A stretch of 64,000 nucleotides of DNA from Micropterix aruncella (taxonomy: Eukaryota; Arthropoda; Insecta; Lepidoptera; Micropterigidae): assembly GCA_944548615.1 (NCBI GenBank), contig OX155972.1, positions 7,473,294 through 7,537,293 of the forward strand, given 5' to 3'. Below, in pieces: positions 43,380 to 55,024 of this stretch. The notes under the pieces were generated by a model. It did no database searches. It was not told the origin of the DNA and was given only the letters and a program-made list of their open reading frames with translations. Position 1 is the stretch's first letter; every line of letters starts with the position of its first letter. The position numbers and the translations under genes are program-made.

Positions 43380-44045
43380 GCTAACGGGCCCTTGCTGAGT
43401 TGGCCACGAAGACCCATTCTGTTCAGGGTTGGTCACACTCACGGGTCAACACCCATCCGGCGGCCTCCACGCATGAAGTGTAAGCCTGGGTAGGTTTATA
43501 GGGTCTGGACTTAGGGCTAGTTTCCCCTAGGAACCAAACTTCTGGCGCTCCTGAACGGTCTGCGCACCGTGCGTCGTAAGCCAATCGACTGTGCACTCTG
43601 ACTAACAGTCGGGGTAGTCTGGAAGCAGTACTGTTTCCTATATAGCGGGGGTGGTCGCGGACCTTACGGCGACTGCTCTTGAAACGGCCATCGGCTACCC
43701 GATACTGGGTGAACAGCCGGGCAAAGGATGCCGTGGTCCGCGATAGATTCGGTATACACCGTTTCACCGCTTCGTAAGGGGGAGGACCGCGCAAGCGACC
43801 TCTAACTCATAGCCAATCGGAGTAATCTGGTCACAATTGGAAGTAAGGGCGTGAGCGTCGGCCCGCCAGGTAACATTCCTGGCTATCTCGCGGTTAATGC
43901 GTTGGCCTCTTAGGGGCTTGTGACGTAGCTAGATAGTGGACTGTTTTTGTCCTCAAGTCTTCTACGCTCACTCCAGGGAGACAGAACGAACAATCGTTAA
44001 AACTTCCTGTGGTGACGGGTTCGCCCGTTGTAGTCGACAACCCTT
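43380..44045 (+). mobile_element. Structured retroposon, copy D
   Basis: It aligns along its length with copies B and C: GAGCTAACGGGCCCTTGCTG at the start and GGTTCGCCCGTTGTAGTCGA at the end. A target duplication is not clear (TTTGTTGTA versus CTTGTTGTT). The open frame 43423-43794 on the minus strand recurs in part in C. Confidence 0.75.
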
Positions 44046-44284
44046 GTTGTTTTTATCCCCACCATATAACCTATTTCACATATATTAGTGCAACGGTAAA
44101 TTGTCGCGGCACAAAGCTGCATGACGTCGACAAAGTTAAAGGAACATGCGAAAGGGCATCGTAAAATTGTCTATGATAGGTACACTTTCTCTTCAATGCG
44201 TGTTTCTCGAAATCACGATACTGAATTAATCATACAACAGCAGAATTAGAATATAAATATTTTTTAAATCTCTGATGGGAAGCA

Positions 44285-44990
44285 ATCTATTTTACTTTCC
44301 CGGCCCACTAAACGACCAGAAGGGAAAGTATTATGAACGGGCTCAATTTTTTTTTTCGAGAAGACGGAAATATTTATTTTGAGTCCCAATGAGACGATTA
44401 AGACCATTTCCAGATTGAATTCTGTCTGTGTGTCTTCTGTTTGTCTGTGTATACCTCCGCGATAGCGCCCAATCGCTTAAACCGATCGAGCTTAAACCGA
44501 TGAGCGGTATGCATATATCATTTGGTCATGGCAAGAGTTAAAAAATATTATGGTTGAAATGGGTCCACTAGAGGGCGCACTAGTCATAAATGATTCTCAA
44601 AATATAGGATTTAGAGACTTAATTTTTTTAACACAGATGCCTCGTTGGGCCGAAACTTTATTGTGACATTTTGGTTGGAATATATCATGTACAAAAAAAC
44701 ACTTATAATATTTAAACTCCGCCATACTTTGTAACGAAATATTAAAGCCGTGTGTTGGCGATTAAACGAGAAACAAACCGCGTCGGGCGACCCAGGCTGC
44801 GATCGTCCCCCACGCGCTCCGCGACCGCCAGACTTTGCCCAACCGGGTTCATCTGCCAGCCAAGAGAGGGCGCTTATTGATTTTTCTTATGAAATGAATA
44901 TTCATTTTTTTTTATTTATTTCTCAATTTAATAATTTAACGCATATACAAAGCATGTCTTACTAATATTCATATCATAAATTAAAATAAT
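44285..44990 (+). repeat. Dispersed repeat 'R', copy 2
   Basis: Starts TTTCCCGGCCCACTAAACGA and continues through ATCATTTGGTCATGGCAAGA. It is the uninterrupted counterpart of 10200-10310 plus 11634-12005. Past 44750 there is a GC-rich patch (CACGCGCTCCGCGACCG). Confidence 0.7.
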
Positions 44991-45404
44991 TATAACATTC
45001 ATTCATATTTAAAAAAAATACACGGCTGATATGAGCATTAGCATAGTTACACTGCTGCCGCCCAATTAAGTGCCAGGACTTGTTCTAAGGTAACGATCTC
45101 TCAAGATTTTTATCTATGTATACCTACTCGACAATAAAAAAATATAATAATAAAATATTTTAAATACCACAACCATTACAAATATGTTATTACTGATTAA
45201 TGATAACAATAGGAAATAATTAAAATAAAATACGGAAAATAGATAAATTAAAATATAATACGGAAGAAAGGTAATCGGGTCAAGTTAAATAAAATGTTAA
45301 ATAGTCATGTTAATATTAATAAGGCGTAAAGATCTAAATTTAATAATAGGAAATAGTCACAAGAATAGCCAAGTATAATAATAAGAATAATCAATTATTA
45401 TATG

Positions 45405-45720
45405 TAATATTAGAGGCTGTCTGGATATATTATTCAATCGACATTTTGCCGTATGTCTTGTTTTAACCGGGAATAAATTTTAGTTTGAAAAAAGATTTAG
45501 GCAAGTGTATTTTTTGTTCTTCCTCTCTAGCATATCAAATAACCTGGGGGCTATATAGACAAAATGTCTCTGGCTACAATGGTCTGCATTCGGGGGACGT
45601 CGAAATAGATGGCTTGTGGTTGCCGCGAGTTCTTTATGCGTTCTCTAAATTTGCATCAGTGAAATCAGTCCTTGGCTACTTGCCGGGAGTCTGACAAGGT
45701 GACTCAACCGTTTTTTGATA
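45405..45720 (-). pseudogene. Non-LTR retrotransposon C-terminal relic, unit-8 copy (antisense)
   Basis: It matches 47805-48130. On the minus strand the better-preserved partner encodes RHFVYIAPRLFNMLDEEQKL. Its position upstream of both V8 and V9 shows that it was part of the duplicated unit. Confidence 0.75.
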
Positions 45721-45739
45721 ATGTACAATGAAAAAAGAA

Positions 45740-45967
45740 GAAAATGCTATGCCGGAAGCAGTTTAAATTTCGCTTATCTTGCCATGACCACATCCAAATT
45801 TTCCATATTTTCATACAAAAAATATTTAAAAATTATCTGTATAAGTATGTAGATAAAAGCGATATTTTTTGATAGCTTTTGTTTATCGTATTGATACGTT
45901 TGTAATTATATTGATTAGTCTATTCAGTGCTATTTCATACATCTGATTAATAAACTGTGTATTAATT
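45740..45967 (+). promoter_or_regulatory. Putative V8 promoter
   Basis: GCTATGCCGGAAGCAGTTTA and CGCTTATCTT (45771-45780) recur before V9. Then come GTAGATAAAAGCGATAT, TTTATCGTATTGATACGTTT, and TATTCAGTGCTA with the TCAGT initiator at 45924-45928, 40 bp before the ATG. Confidence 0.6.
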
Positions 45968-46097
45968 ATGGCGGACGTCCCAGGAACAATAAACTCTGGA
46001 CTGTTTGCCGGGTTTCCAGCAATTGGAACAACTGCATTTGTATTGTTTTTGTTATTAACATCATTTCTTCTGATTACATGCAGAATCTGTATAATAG
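45968..46097 (+). CDS. Alternative first exon V8
   Basis: It encodes 43 residues plus one base: MADVPGTINSGLFAGFPAIG, then a span (TTAFVLFLLLTSFLLIT), then CRICII. The donor is G|GTAAGT in phase 1, giving a Gly junction codon and a predicted 127-residue protein. By eye 33 of 43 residues match V9. It is the middle member of the tandem triplet, about 3 kb from each neighbour, with promoter and upstream LINE relic duplicated along with the exon. Confidence 0.87.
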
Positions 46098-46254
46098 GTA
46101 AGTATATATCTGTATAATAATAAATACTGTTGCCTCCTCCGCAGAAGACATTGGCTACGGTTCAATTCGCGCGCGCATCGGACGACGAGTCGTTATTCGC
46201 GTCTCGTCCCATTAGACTTGCGAAGAATTAAAAAGACGGCTTAGGTTTCACGAT

Positions 46255-46810
46255 CGATTAATGATTTTAACCCTTGGAGTAAATGGGTATTTTCATGGAT
46301 GCATCTGTCTCTTTTGCAGGATTTTCGGCGACATCGACCTTAAAGTACTATAACTACGAAACTACTACACCATACCAGGATAATTAGTATAGGTTAGGTT
46401 AGATGAGTAAGTAGGCATATCAATTTAGTGGAAAAGCATATTTATAAGTGTATATTCAGCTAGTTATGATAGGAGATATAGGTCAGATTAGGTTAGGTTA
46501 GAAAGTCAATGCATCTACTTAACGTAGAAAGTTATAATAGTTAATAAAAGTATAATAGGTAATAGATAATATAAGTCAGATATAAACACATTATTGTTAG
46601 TTACCCACTGAAAAGGCACTAGCCTTAGTGGGGAACTGTGACATGTAATTTGTATCTTTTTTTATGAATAAAGACTACTACCAAAAAATCATAAAAAGAA
46701 CAACTGCACAATGATTGCATTGAAATTTCGAATATAGAATGTTGAAATATCATTTTGTAAAACAATTAGATAATTATGAATAAATATGAGAACGTCAAAG
46801 AAGTGAAAAA
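46255..46810. mobile_element. Non-autonomous DNA element 'M', copy 3, with inserted LINE 3' end
   Basis: AAAGTACTATAACTA (46343) and GATTGCATTGAAATTTCG (46711) match copy 2. Between them lies about 300 bp with TAGGTTAGGTTAG and ending AATAAAG, bounded by ACTACTAC on both sides. Confidence 0.6.
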
Positions 46811-46945
46811 AACGCGGAACCAGATCTGGTCGTATCATACTCAACGGATAATTGTTTCAGAACCAAATTTGGTCGTATCATACTCAAGGCGTTAACTTTT
46901 CGCAGACTTTAATGACGTTCGACCGGAAAACTTTGTAAGGTTTTC

Positions 46946-47140
46946 CATTTTACTTTTTCTGCCCACCAACAGACGAGGAGGTAAAGTACTGTGAAAGCGC
47001 ATTTTTTTTCGGAAATATTTATTTTGAACCTCTCTGAGACGATTAAGAACATTTCCAAAGCCGCTCTGTGTGTGTATATTCTTCCATGATAGCGCCCAAA
47101 CTCTTAATCCGATTGAGGCATGCAGATAATTGACTATTCT
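46946..47140 (+). repeat. Dispersed repeat 'R', copy 3 (truncated)
   Basis: TTTCTGCCCACCAACAGACG then GAGACGATTAAGAACATTTC align with copies 1 and 2. Confidence 0.6.
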
Positions 47141-47179
47141 TATTATTAAAAGAATAGTCAAATATCATATTTAATATTT

Positions 47180-47800
47180 AATATAGTGAAAAATTATGTA
47201 ACTTTTAAAGGTAAAGTAAAAAACTGGCTTCTAGATATTGGGCGTTCAAAAACTAAAGACCTTATTAATACTGTAGGGTGAATATTTAAAAAAAATACGT
47301 ATTTGTAAAATTGTGCAATATTACATATCATTTTCTTAAACATATATACTAGAATGTAGTGTTTAGTCATATATTTGTATATATTATTACTTATTTTCCA
47401 CTTAAATTTATTGTATATAATGTAAAGTTTACTTTATTTTTAGCCCTTAATTGCATACATATATATATATATTTTTTTCTACTTTAAATTTTACTTTAAT
47501 TTGTGTAAACAACACATTTGTTAGATTTAGAAATATTTAAAATTGATCACCTTCGTCAGTTCGCGAGTTACAAAAATACAGTTGGTATAACACAGCACAG
47601 CCAGAGACAGACCTTCTAGGTCTAGTTGGTTGTGCGATTTCGCCTCATTCGGATATGCTAGCATATTTATATCCATAGAGCTATGTTTTTCGCTATTATA
47701 ATGTTTGTTCTTAATTATTCCTCATGTACAACAGTATGCATGTCCTTGTATTTTTTTGTTCTTGTACGTTATAAATAAATAAATAAATAAATAAATATTA
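47180..47800 (+). mobile_element. LINE C-terminal and 3' UTR fragments
   Basis: VKNWLLDIGRSKTKDL at about 47215 is a LINE tail related to 401-640. 47560-47800 matches 31145-31445 in reverse complement and ends in AAAT repeats. Confidence 0.6.
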
Positions 47801-47804
47801 GAGG

Positions 47805-48130
47805 CTGTCTGGATAAATTATTTTATCGATATTTTGCCGGGTGTCTTGTTTTAACCGGGAATAAATTTTAGATTTGAAAAGAGATTTAGGCAAGCGCAAT
47901 TTTTGTTCTTCGTCTAGCATATTAAATAGCCTCGGGGCTATATAAACAAAATGTCTCTGGCCACAATGGTCTGCATTCGAGGGACGTCGAAATGGATGGC
48001 ATGAGATTGCCGCGTGGAGATTCGTTGCTGAGTTATTTATACGTTCTCTAAATTTGCATCAGTGAAATCAGTCCTTGGCTACTTGCCGGGAAAGTCTGAT
48101 AAGGTGACTCAATCGTTTGTTGCTAATGTA
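47805..48130 (-). pseudogene. Non-LTR retrotransposon C-terminal relic, unit-9 copy (antisense)
   Basis: Minus-strand frame: GQRHFVYIAPRLFNMLDEEQ then KLRLPKSLFKSKIYSRLKQD. Duplicate of 45405-45720. Confidence 0.75.
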
Positions 48131-48139
48131 CAATAACAA

Positions 48140-48880
48140 ATGAAAAAAATCGGTTGTCTGTAAAGTCGGTTTACTGACGATAGTTGAACGTGACAACGTC
48201 ATAAGAAAATACTGATGGAATGGTTGCATTTGAAGCAGTTTCATTTAAGATTCTGATATTGTTTATTACAAACCCCCAAAAATATATGCTTTTATACTCA
48301 CCGATTTGACTACAACATTTAAATGTATTATTGTACAGCAGTATAATTGTATAATTGTTAAATGTTTAAAGTTAATTGTTTTTTTTAATTTGAAAGTTTG
48401 AAATCTCAAACTGTTAAATAACGGTTTGAGAAGCGTTTGAGCACGCTGCGCCATCTAGCGGTAGGTAATACGTCGTAAATAAACAATATCAACGACATTT
48501 TACCAACCGCTAGATAGCGCATCGTAATGATAGCTTTTCATACTTTTTTTTTTTTTTTAATAAAAGTTGCTTACTTTGTTGCACTTCGTTGTACCCACAA
48601 GAAAATTGTCCGTTCAGTAATAACATTCCGTATATCAAGAATACATATGAAATTATGTCAAGAATTTAAATCAATCTAGTGATTTTCATTCGTAGTATTT
48701 TAGACTAAGGTTAGTAAATAATTCTTGTCGCAACCGCTAGATGGCAGCATTTATATTGAATAATAAATATAATAAATGGAACGCCTCAGAGCGAGGTAAC
48801 GCCGCATGAGTCATGTTTTTTCGTGCGTGCAGCCGCCTCCATCGAATTATAAGACGTTGTCACGTCAAAAATGTTGCTAT
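48140..48880. mobile_element. Insertion between V9 promoter and its upstream flank
   Basis: Absent from the V8 unit, where the two flanks are contiguous around 45735. The ends contain GTGACAACGTC and its inverted partner GACGTTGTCAC. It contains fold-back copy 3. Class unknown. Confidence 0.6.
48437..48523. repeat. Small fold-back 'TAGCGGTAGGTAAAAT' family, copy 3
   Basis: Left TTGAGCACGCTGCGCCATCT then AGCGGTAGGTAATA; right ATTTTACCAACCGCTAGATA then GCGCATCG. Confidence 0.7.
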
Positions 48881-49097
48881 GCCGGAAGCAGTTTAAAATC
48901 CGCTTATCTTGCGTCCACCGTCAACTTTTAAATATTTTCATACAAAGTATATCTAATAATTATCTGTTTAAGTATGTAGATTAAAGCGATATATTTTTTT
49001 GATAGCTTTCGCTGATCGTATTGATACGTTTGTAATTATATTGATTATGCTATTCAGTGCTACTTCATACATCGGATTAATAAACTGTGTTTTAAAT
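48881..49097 (+). promoter_or_regulatory. Putative V9 promoter
   Basis: GCTATGCCGGAAGCAGTTTA and CGCTTATCTT (48901-48910), then GATTAAAGCGATAT, CTGATCGTATTGATACGTTT, and TATTCAGTGCTA with TCAGT at 49054-49058, 40 bp before the ATG. It is near-identical in layout to V8. Confidence 0.6.
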
Positions 49098-49227
49098 ATG
49101 GCCGTCGTCCCAGGAACAATAAACTCTGGACTGTTTGCCGGGTTAACAACAATTGGAACAATTGCGTTTGTGTTGTTTGTGTTATTAACTTTGGTTATTT
49201 TGATCATATGCAGAATTTGTATAATAG
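49098..49227 (+). CDS. Alternative first exon V9
   Basis: It encodes 43 residues plus one base: MAVVPGTINSGLFAGLTTIG, then a span (TIAFVLFVLLTLVILII), then CRICII. The donor is G|GTGAGT in phase 1, giving a Gly junction codon and a predicted 127-residue protein. It differs from V8 at ten positions, all but one in or beside the membrane span. The juxtamembrane CRICII and the start are unchanged. Confidence 0.87.
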
Positions 49228-50560
49228 GTGAGTATATAACTGTATAATAAGAATTACTGTTGCCTTTTCCTTTCGTTATTCCCGTCTCGTCCGATTGGAT
49301 TGCGAAATATTTAAAGCTCGGTTTCGGCTGTACGAATTATATTATAATGATTTTAACTACTCGCAGACTTGAACGACGTTTGACCGGAAAACTTTGGAAG
49401 GTTTTTCCATTTTTTTAAATATATAACTTTAAATATAAAATATTCCTTTAATGAGAATATTCGTCAGTGAGAAATGATCTGTCTAATCTTCCAATTTCAC
49501 TCCACGCTCGGTCGCACGGAAAACTTTTTAACGTTTGTTTCACAGTTAAGGTGGTAATGGCCTTCCTAGAGAACACGCCTGAAATAAGGCTCAAAACATG
49601 GGGAACTGGGACATATTTGGGTACTTGGAGCTTGCCATGGTAAAGGCCTGAATATTCAACACTAATAGACCGATACAGACACATTCCATTCTAAAGTACA
49701 CACCACTGTAATATATACATATATATTTATCTATTTTTCATACACTCACCAACCCACACACACACACACACACGGATTTCCATTACGGATACGTCTTTCC
49801 ATTACGGATACTTGTTGAAAACGAAAAAAATGCTTATACTCCTAGTTCGTGGTGAAATCAAACAAAAAACTTACAGATAATAATGAAAAACTAACTTTAA
49901 AAATAGTGCTACGTTTCGGTGCAACGTACATAAAAATTCGGAATTCGTCAGTCTCGAAATATTCTATAAATAAATAATACATCAGCTGGTAATATGCCAC
50001 AATAATTGAAAAGTCTTTTCTTGTCGTGTCTAAATTTCAGTCTAATTTTTTTTGCAACGATCAGGTACCTACTTGTTATGAAAAATAATATCATATCTCC
50101 AAAATACCTCTGTTATTCATATGCTAAAACATACAAGGTAAACCTTGTATGTTTTATAATTTGTTTTACATGTTTGATTATTGAGCATTTTTTATTTTGT
50201 CTGACGTGGGTTATTTTTATTATTATTTTAATTTATTATTCATTGCAGTAGTTTTGGGCTATTGATTCCTTTGACTTTGCAAAATATTTTTTTTTTCCAT
50301 TTGTTACATTTATATATTGATTATTATGTTTGAAATAAATAATATTAAGACAAATCCAATTGTGTTTTTCAATTTTGGATGAATAAAAGGCTGTTGATTA
50401 TTGACTACTGAGTATATTTGACTACCTTGCATCTTCGTCCAAGAAATTGGCCTTTAGACTTTCTTGTACAATTTTTTGTTTCTTTTCAATATGTTTGGTA
50501 TTGTAAGAGAAGATATAACATTTTGTTGTCTTATCTTATAAATGTTTGGGCATTTGGTTA
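49228..50560. other. Intronic sequence with microsatellites
   Basis: A CA repeat lies at 49752-49772. Between 50006 and 50251 an 81-codon hydrophobic frame exists, but it lacks a phase-1 donor and any homologue here. No gene called. Confidence 0.45.
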
Positions 50561-50708
50561 TTCCTGATAACGATAAGATGAGCACTCTCTCTACATAATC
50601 TGCGACGCAATAAAGATGATTCAAGTTATTTCGTGTCGGAATTTTGTGTATATGAGACTGTAGATAAGTTGGATTGTCTGCTAATTTTCATCTTATACCG
50701 TATTAAAT
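50561..50708 (+). promoter_or_regulatory. Putative V10 promoter
   Basis: TGATAACGATAAGATGAGCA (50565 onward) holds two GATA cores, and nearly the same string precedes V11. GTTATTTCGTGTCGG at 50627 is also shared in part with V11 (CTATTTCGTGTG). Confidence 0.55.
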
Positions 50709-50817
50709 ATGTCTCGCCAACCAATGTTTTGGTGGAGTTGTGGTGTTTTCGTCTTTACCATATCGATGGCGTTGATAATCTTTTATATCGTAATAGATTT
50801 AGTGAGAAAATATTTAG
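50709..50817 (+). CDS. Alternative first exon V10
   Basis: It encodes 36 residues plus one base: MSRQPMFWWSCG, a span (VFVFTISMALIIFYIVI), then DLVRKYL. The donor is G|GTAAGA in phase 1, giving a Gly junction codon and a predicted 120-residue protein. V11 is its paralogue: both start MSR and share a WW pair and an LIIFYxxI core. An Arg near the N-terminus makes topology less clear from charge alone, though VRK after the span still favours a cytosolic tail. Confidence 0.82.
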
Positions 50818-50819
50818 GT

Positions 50820-51719
50820 AAGATTGAAAATATGTACTTGAGTCTTGAAATTTTATAAAAAAATCAAGCACTCGCGCACCAACTACTACAGTTCGCACTG
50901 TTGCGTTGACGCTGCTTTTAACGCAGCTGAAAATATCCTGATTACCACCCCATGTTATGGCTGAAAATATCATGATTAGCACCCCATGTTTTTTTTTATT
51001 TTATTCTGAAACCAAACAGAACTACATACAATGCAATAAAAACGTATTTAAAAGTGACAAAAATCCATTAATGTGATTCCGAATATAAAGTATATAAAAT
51101 GAACGCAATATTTTTTTTTATTGTTTCCACTTGAGATGGGGGAATCAGTATGGGAAGTGAGGTGAAAGGAAGAGACAAAATAGATAAAAAAATATTATGT
51201 ATATTATATTTAAATTAAATATATTTATATTTAATTTTAGGTATGATATGTAGGTATTATAATTAATATACTTGAAATAAAATTATGTCCATGAACTAAA
51301 TTAAATGAAATATAATATGTATAAATGTTTTGTGATCATCTAGATAGACTCTAGTTTTTTTTTTATTGAATTCTTATAAGAGGTTTTTGATGAGTGTAAT
51401 ATGTCCACACTTAAAAAGTCCGTGTTATATCTATGACACGCTCTGTATGCATTTTGATATGCGTTGGTTTTCACCACAAGGAGATGAATTAGTCGATGCG
51501 ATCGAATAGGGCGAGGAGGAACTTAATATTCAATGCGCTCCAAAATGGCGTTCGCATCGATGGATTTATTTACCAACCCATACAAGTATACGGCATCGAT
51601 CAAGACGGTTCTCCAATGACATTAAATTGTGGGCTTTTAAGGATATAGGCATGTTAATGTCTTCAAAATGCAATCCTCTCTTACTTCAAAGTACTTAAAT
51701 GTATTAAAAAGAATAAAAA
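50820..51719. other. Intronic sequence
   Basis: 50880-50990 (AACTACTACAGTTCGCA, CAGCTGAAAATATCCTGATTA) recurs at 52175-52190 plus 52574-52680, showing a duplicated segment. 51400-51690 is of unknown origin. No exon found. Confidence 0.45.
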
Positions 51720-52140
51720 ACACGCCGTTATAGAAAGTGACTATTGCATATATTTATTATTTCTTTTAAGGTTTTTAATGAAATATTTGTGGTTTATATA
51801 TTTATTCATATAGATACATGTATATTTCCGGAATGTGCTCAATCAGACCTTTAATATTACACTAAACACGATATATTTATATAAATTTATTGACATTTGG
51901 ACATTTGGAAATTTAGACTACTACTTACTTGATATTGGACAGTTTAGGTACGCTATGATACTCGGGATGACATAATGATTATAATAATATTACACATTTC
52001 TAAATCGGTTTAAGCGTTTAGAAGTTATGGTGGAATAAAGAAACGGAAAACATACGTAGATAAACCCTGAACACATTACACTCCTTTTTTGTCGGGCAGT
52101 CGTGTAAATTTTTTTTTATATCCATAAGCGATATACATTA
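51720..52140 (+). repeat. Dispersed repeat 'L', copy 2
   Basis: CCGGAATGTGCTCAATCAGA, ACACGATATATTTAT and GGTGGAATAAAGAAACGG are shared with copies 3 and 4. Confidence 0.65.
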
Positions 52141-52187
52141 TTTAATTCGGTATTGTTTCGCCACCACTCACGCGTCAACTACTACAG

Positions 52188-52573
52188 GTGGTGAACGGTT
52201 TCATGCAGCTTGGGCCACAAGATCCATTTTGTTCTCGGATCGGCTCAACTCACGATTCAGCGCCTATTCAGAAGCTAAATTACCGCTGTAATACAACAGG
52301 TAGAGGTCGCACAAGCGACTTCGCACTCTTAACCAGTCGAGAGACCGGAGTAATCTGGTCGCAACTGGAAGTGAGGGCGTGAGTGTAGGCCCGTTGGGTA
52401 ACATTCCTGGCTATCTCACGATAAGGGTTAGCCTCTTACGGGCATGTGGCGGAGCTTGACGGTGGATTGTTTTGTCCTAAGTCTTCTGCGATCAATTCAC
52501 GGGAGATAGAACGATTACTTGGTTAAAACTTCCTGAGGTGACGGGTTCGCCCGTTGCAGTTGACAACTCTACT
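52188..52573 (+). mobile_element. Structured retroposon, copy E (internally shortened)
   Basis: ACTACTACAG flanks it at 52178-52187 and 52574-52583. The left part (GCTTGGGCCACAAGATCCAT) matches copy G; the right end has GGTTCGCCCGTTGCAGTTGA. Confidence 0.7.
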
Positions 52574-52689
52574 ACTACTACAGTTCGCATTTTGATTTGA
52601 AGCTGTTTTTAAATCAGCTGAAAATATCCTGATTAGCGCACCTCACGTTATGGCATGATATAGGCATGTTAACGCCTCTAAAATGCAAA

Positions 52690-53330
52690 CCTTTTTACTC
52701 AAAACAGCATAACCTTAGCATTCTACAAAACTATAGAGACTTTTTGATATATAAACTCTAAAGCCTTCGCAGTTTCTTCTTATTCTTCTACGTTATACTC
52801 TCGGGATAATTGAATTCTCCCAGCTCTAAAGAGCAATAGTCTTACTTTAAACAAGGAAGAGAGGACGAGTAAAGTATTGAATTAACAAAAAAATAAGACT
52901 GATTTTATTAAATATCTTCTTTATATTTGATACATTGAGGCAATGCATCTTTCATTATCTTAATGACATTTCATTGAAACCTCAAATATTTATATAAAAT
53001 TTAACGCCCTCTATACTCATTTGTATGTACTCTTTCGAACTATCCTTTTACATTAGTACCATTTCTGGTCGCTTGATGTAATTTAGTGTTTATTAGTGTA
53101 AACAAAAGTGATGAGAGCGATTTGACCCTCTTCCCATGTATTTAGCGATTTGACCCCCTTCCCAAGTATTGAGCGATTTTTGCCCTTAATCAACCATTAT
53201 CCTGAAGGTCTAAGCTATTCAAAAATATATATTTCATTGAGGTACCCGATTTTCCGTTAGCTTCTGGAATCATTTGTAGTACCTAACTTGTAATAATTGA
53301 AATTGTAACTTTTCACGACTGCCCAAAAAT
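52690..53330. other. Intronic sequence
   Basis: A short tandem repeat of GCGATTTGACCCCCTTCCCA type lies at 53118-53180. Nothing else recognised. Confidence 0.45.
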
Positions 53331-53935
53331 AGAATGTTATGATTCATGTATTTATGTCTTCCGTTTCTTTATTCCACCATAACTTCTACTAAACGCTTGA
53401 ACCGATTTACAAGTGTGTATTATCGATAGAATCATTATGTCATCCCCAGTGTTATAGAGTACGTGCCGCGACCCCTTGCTCTCAAGTAAGGAGAAATCAG
53501 TATCGTCAATATAAATCGCCGTGTTACGCGTTGGCGCAAAAGACAGTCATCATTTGACATTTTAGTTTTTTTAGTTATTCCTCTTGGCGGCCGTCAGGAA
53601 TGAACCTGGTAGGTCGAGTACAAAGAGAAGTATTTGGAACATTAATTTAGCAAAATAAATGATACAAAGTTTTCAAATATTACTCTCCATAAAATATTAC
53701 CGATTTTTAAATAACTGTTTTTGATAGGGTACCTAAATCGCTCAAATGGTAAATAAATAATTATCCTAATGTACAAATGTCACCAAATTAGGATAAATAT
53801 GTCGTGATTAGTATCAAACGAAAAGTGTGATGGAGTACATTTCGGAAATATATATGTATCTGTACGGTTTTATATATATTTCCGGACACAAACCACACAT
53901 TTTTCATAAAAAAAACCTTTTTATTACCTGAGCAC
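53331..53935 (-). repeat. Dispersed repeat 'L', copy 3
   Basis: In reverse complement it matches copies 2 and 4 (CCGTTTCTTTATTCCACC). Its 53500-53610 part matches 8500-8590 of copy 1. Confidence 0.65.
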
Positions 53936-53949
53936 AGAGGGCAACCAAC

Positions 53950-54310
53950 TTTATTTTATTTATTTATTTATTAATATTTCACATACATTTTTATATACTA
54001 GATTAATAAGATTAAAATCTACCTTGCTGGAGTGATGCCCGTAATAAGATAGACTTTTATGTATTCTTTTTTCCTATTTTTTTTTTTAGTTGATAAGTGT
54101 AACATAATGTAGCATTGCTTTATGTGGTAGCTCTATATTGACTCAAATATTACATATACTTGGCATATTTTAGTAACATAATATACATAAAATAATATTA
54201 AATAATGATATATACCCATACAGATACATATACATATACATCTACATATATACATACACATATATACATTTATACATATAATCTATCTATACATATACAT
54301 ATACATATAC
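53950..54310 (-). mobile_element. LINE 3' UTR fragment and TA/CA microsatellite
   Basis: Copy of 4290-4454 plus 5336-5490, here uninterrupted, with ATCTACCTTGCTGGAGTGAT. Confidence 0.65.
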
Positions 54311-54594
54311 AACTAAAGTGCGGCGGCGGCGCAGCGGCGCGCGATCTTTTTTAAAATAAAATATTCGTAATCGTCGAAATAAGGTCCTAACGGAAAGAAA
54401 AATTAGAAAAGTTGTCTGGAAAATTCGGGAAAAACTGAAAGTTTTTTTCTCTACTCACGATTCGAACAATGGATATCCGTAATTCTTTTTTGAATAGGAA
54501 TGGCATACTAGGTTGATTTTTTTTTTGTTTTGATCGCTATGCTGTCGGAATAGAAATTATTTTAGTCGCATGAATTCAATTGTAAACAAATCTC

Positions 54595-54765
54595 GAAGAT
54601 CTTGAGAAATATCCGGAGGGAGGAGATGTTGGGGAGTGAAGATTTGGGGAAAAAGGGGTTTGGGGGGGTTAGGGGGGGTGGAGTTTGGGGGTGTTGGTGG
54701 GGTTAACAGTTGAGGGGTTTGGCGCTGGGAGGGGGTGGTGTCTGATTTTCCGGGAAAGAGGGGAC
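54595..54765 (+). other. G-rich tract with quadruplex potential
   Basis: Many runs of three to seven G on the + strand (for example GGGGTTTGGGGGGGTTAGGG) within about 160 bp of otherwise AT-rich DNA. It lies about 450 bp upstream of V11, on the coding strand. Confidence 0.7.
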
Positions 54766-55024
54766 AACCGATTTCTTACTTTGTTTATATATTCCAATAG
54801 CTTTTCATAAATTCACAAAACGATGACAAATCAATTTATTGAAATTTAGACGGGACAGCCCCTGTCGGGTTGTCTGTCGGTAGTAGTCTATAAAAGGTTT
54901 TTCATCTGAATGAGCTAGCTCACGAGTGTATTTGAAAAAACAAATGTATTATAACCACGTGTAACAGAATTTTTCGTCATGGGTTTACCATTATTACCAC
55001 CTAGCTATCTAATCAACGTAGGCA

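Noticed and set aside
50006..50251. 81-codon hydrophobic frame
   Set aside because: Composition is what AT-rich DNA gives by chance; no suitable donor, no paralogue in the cluster.
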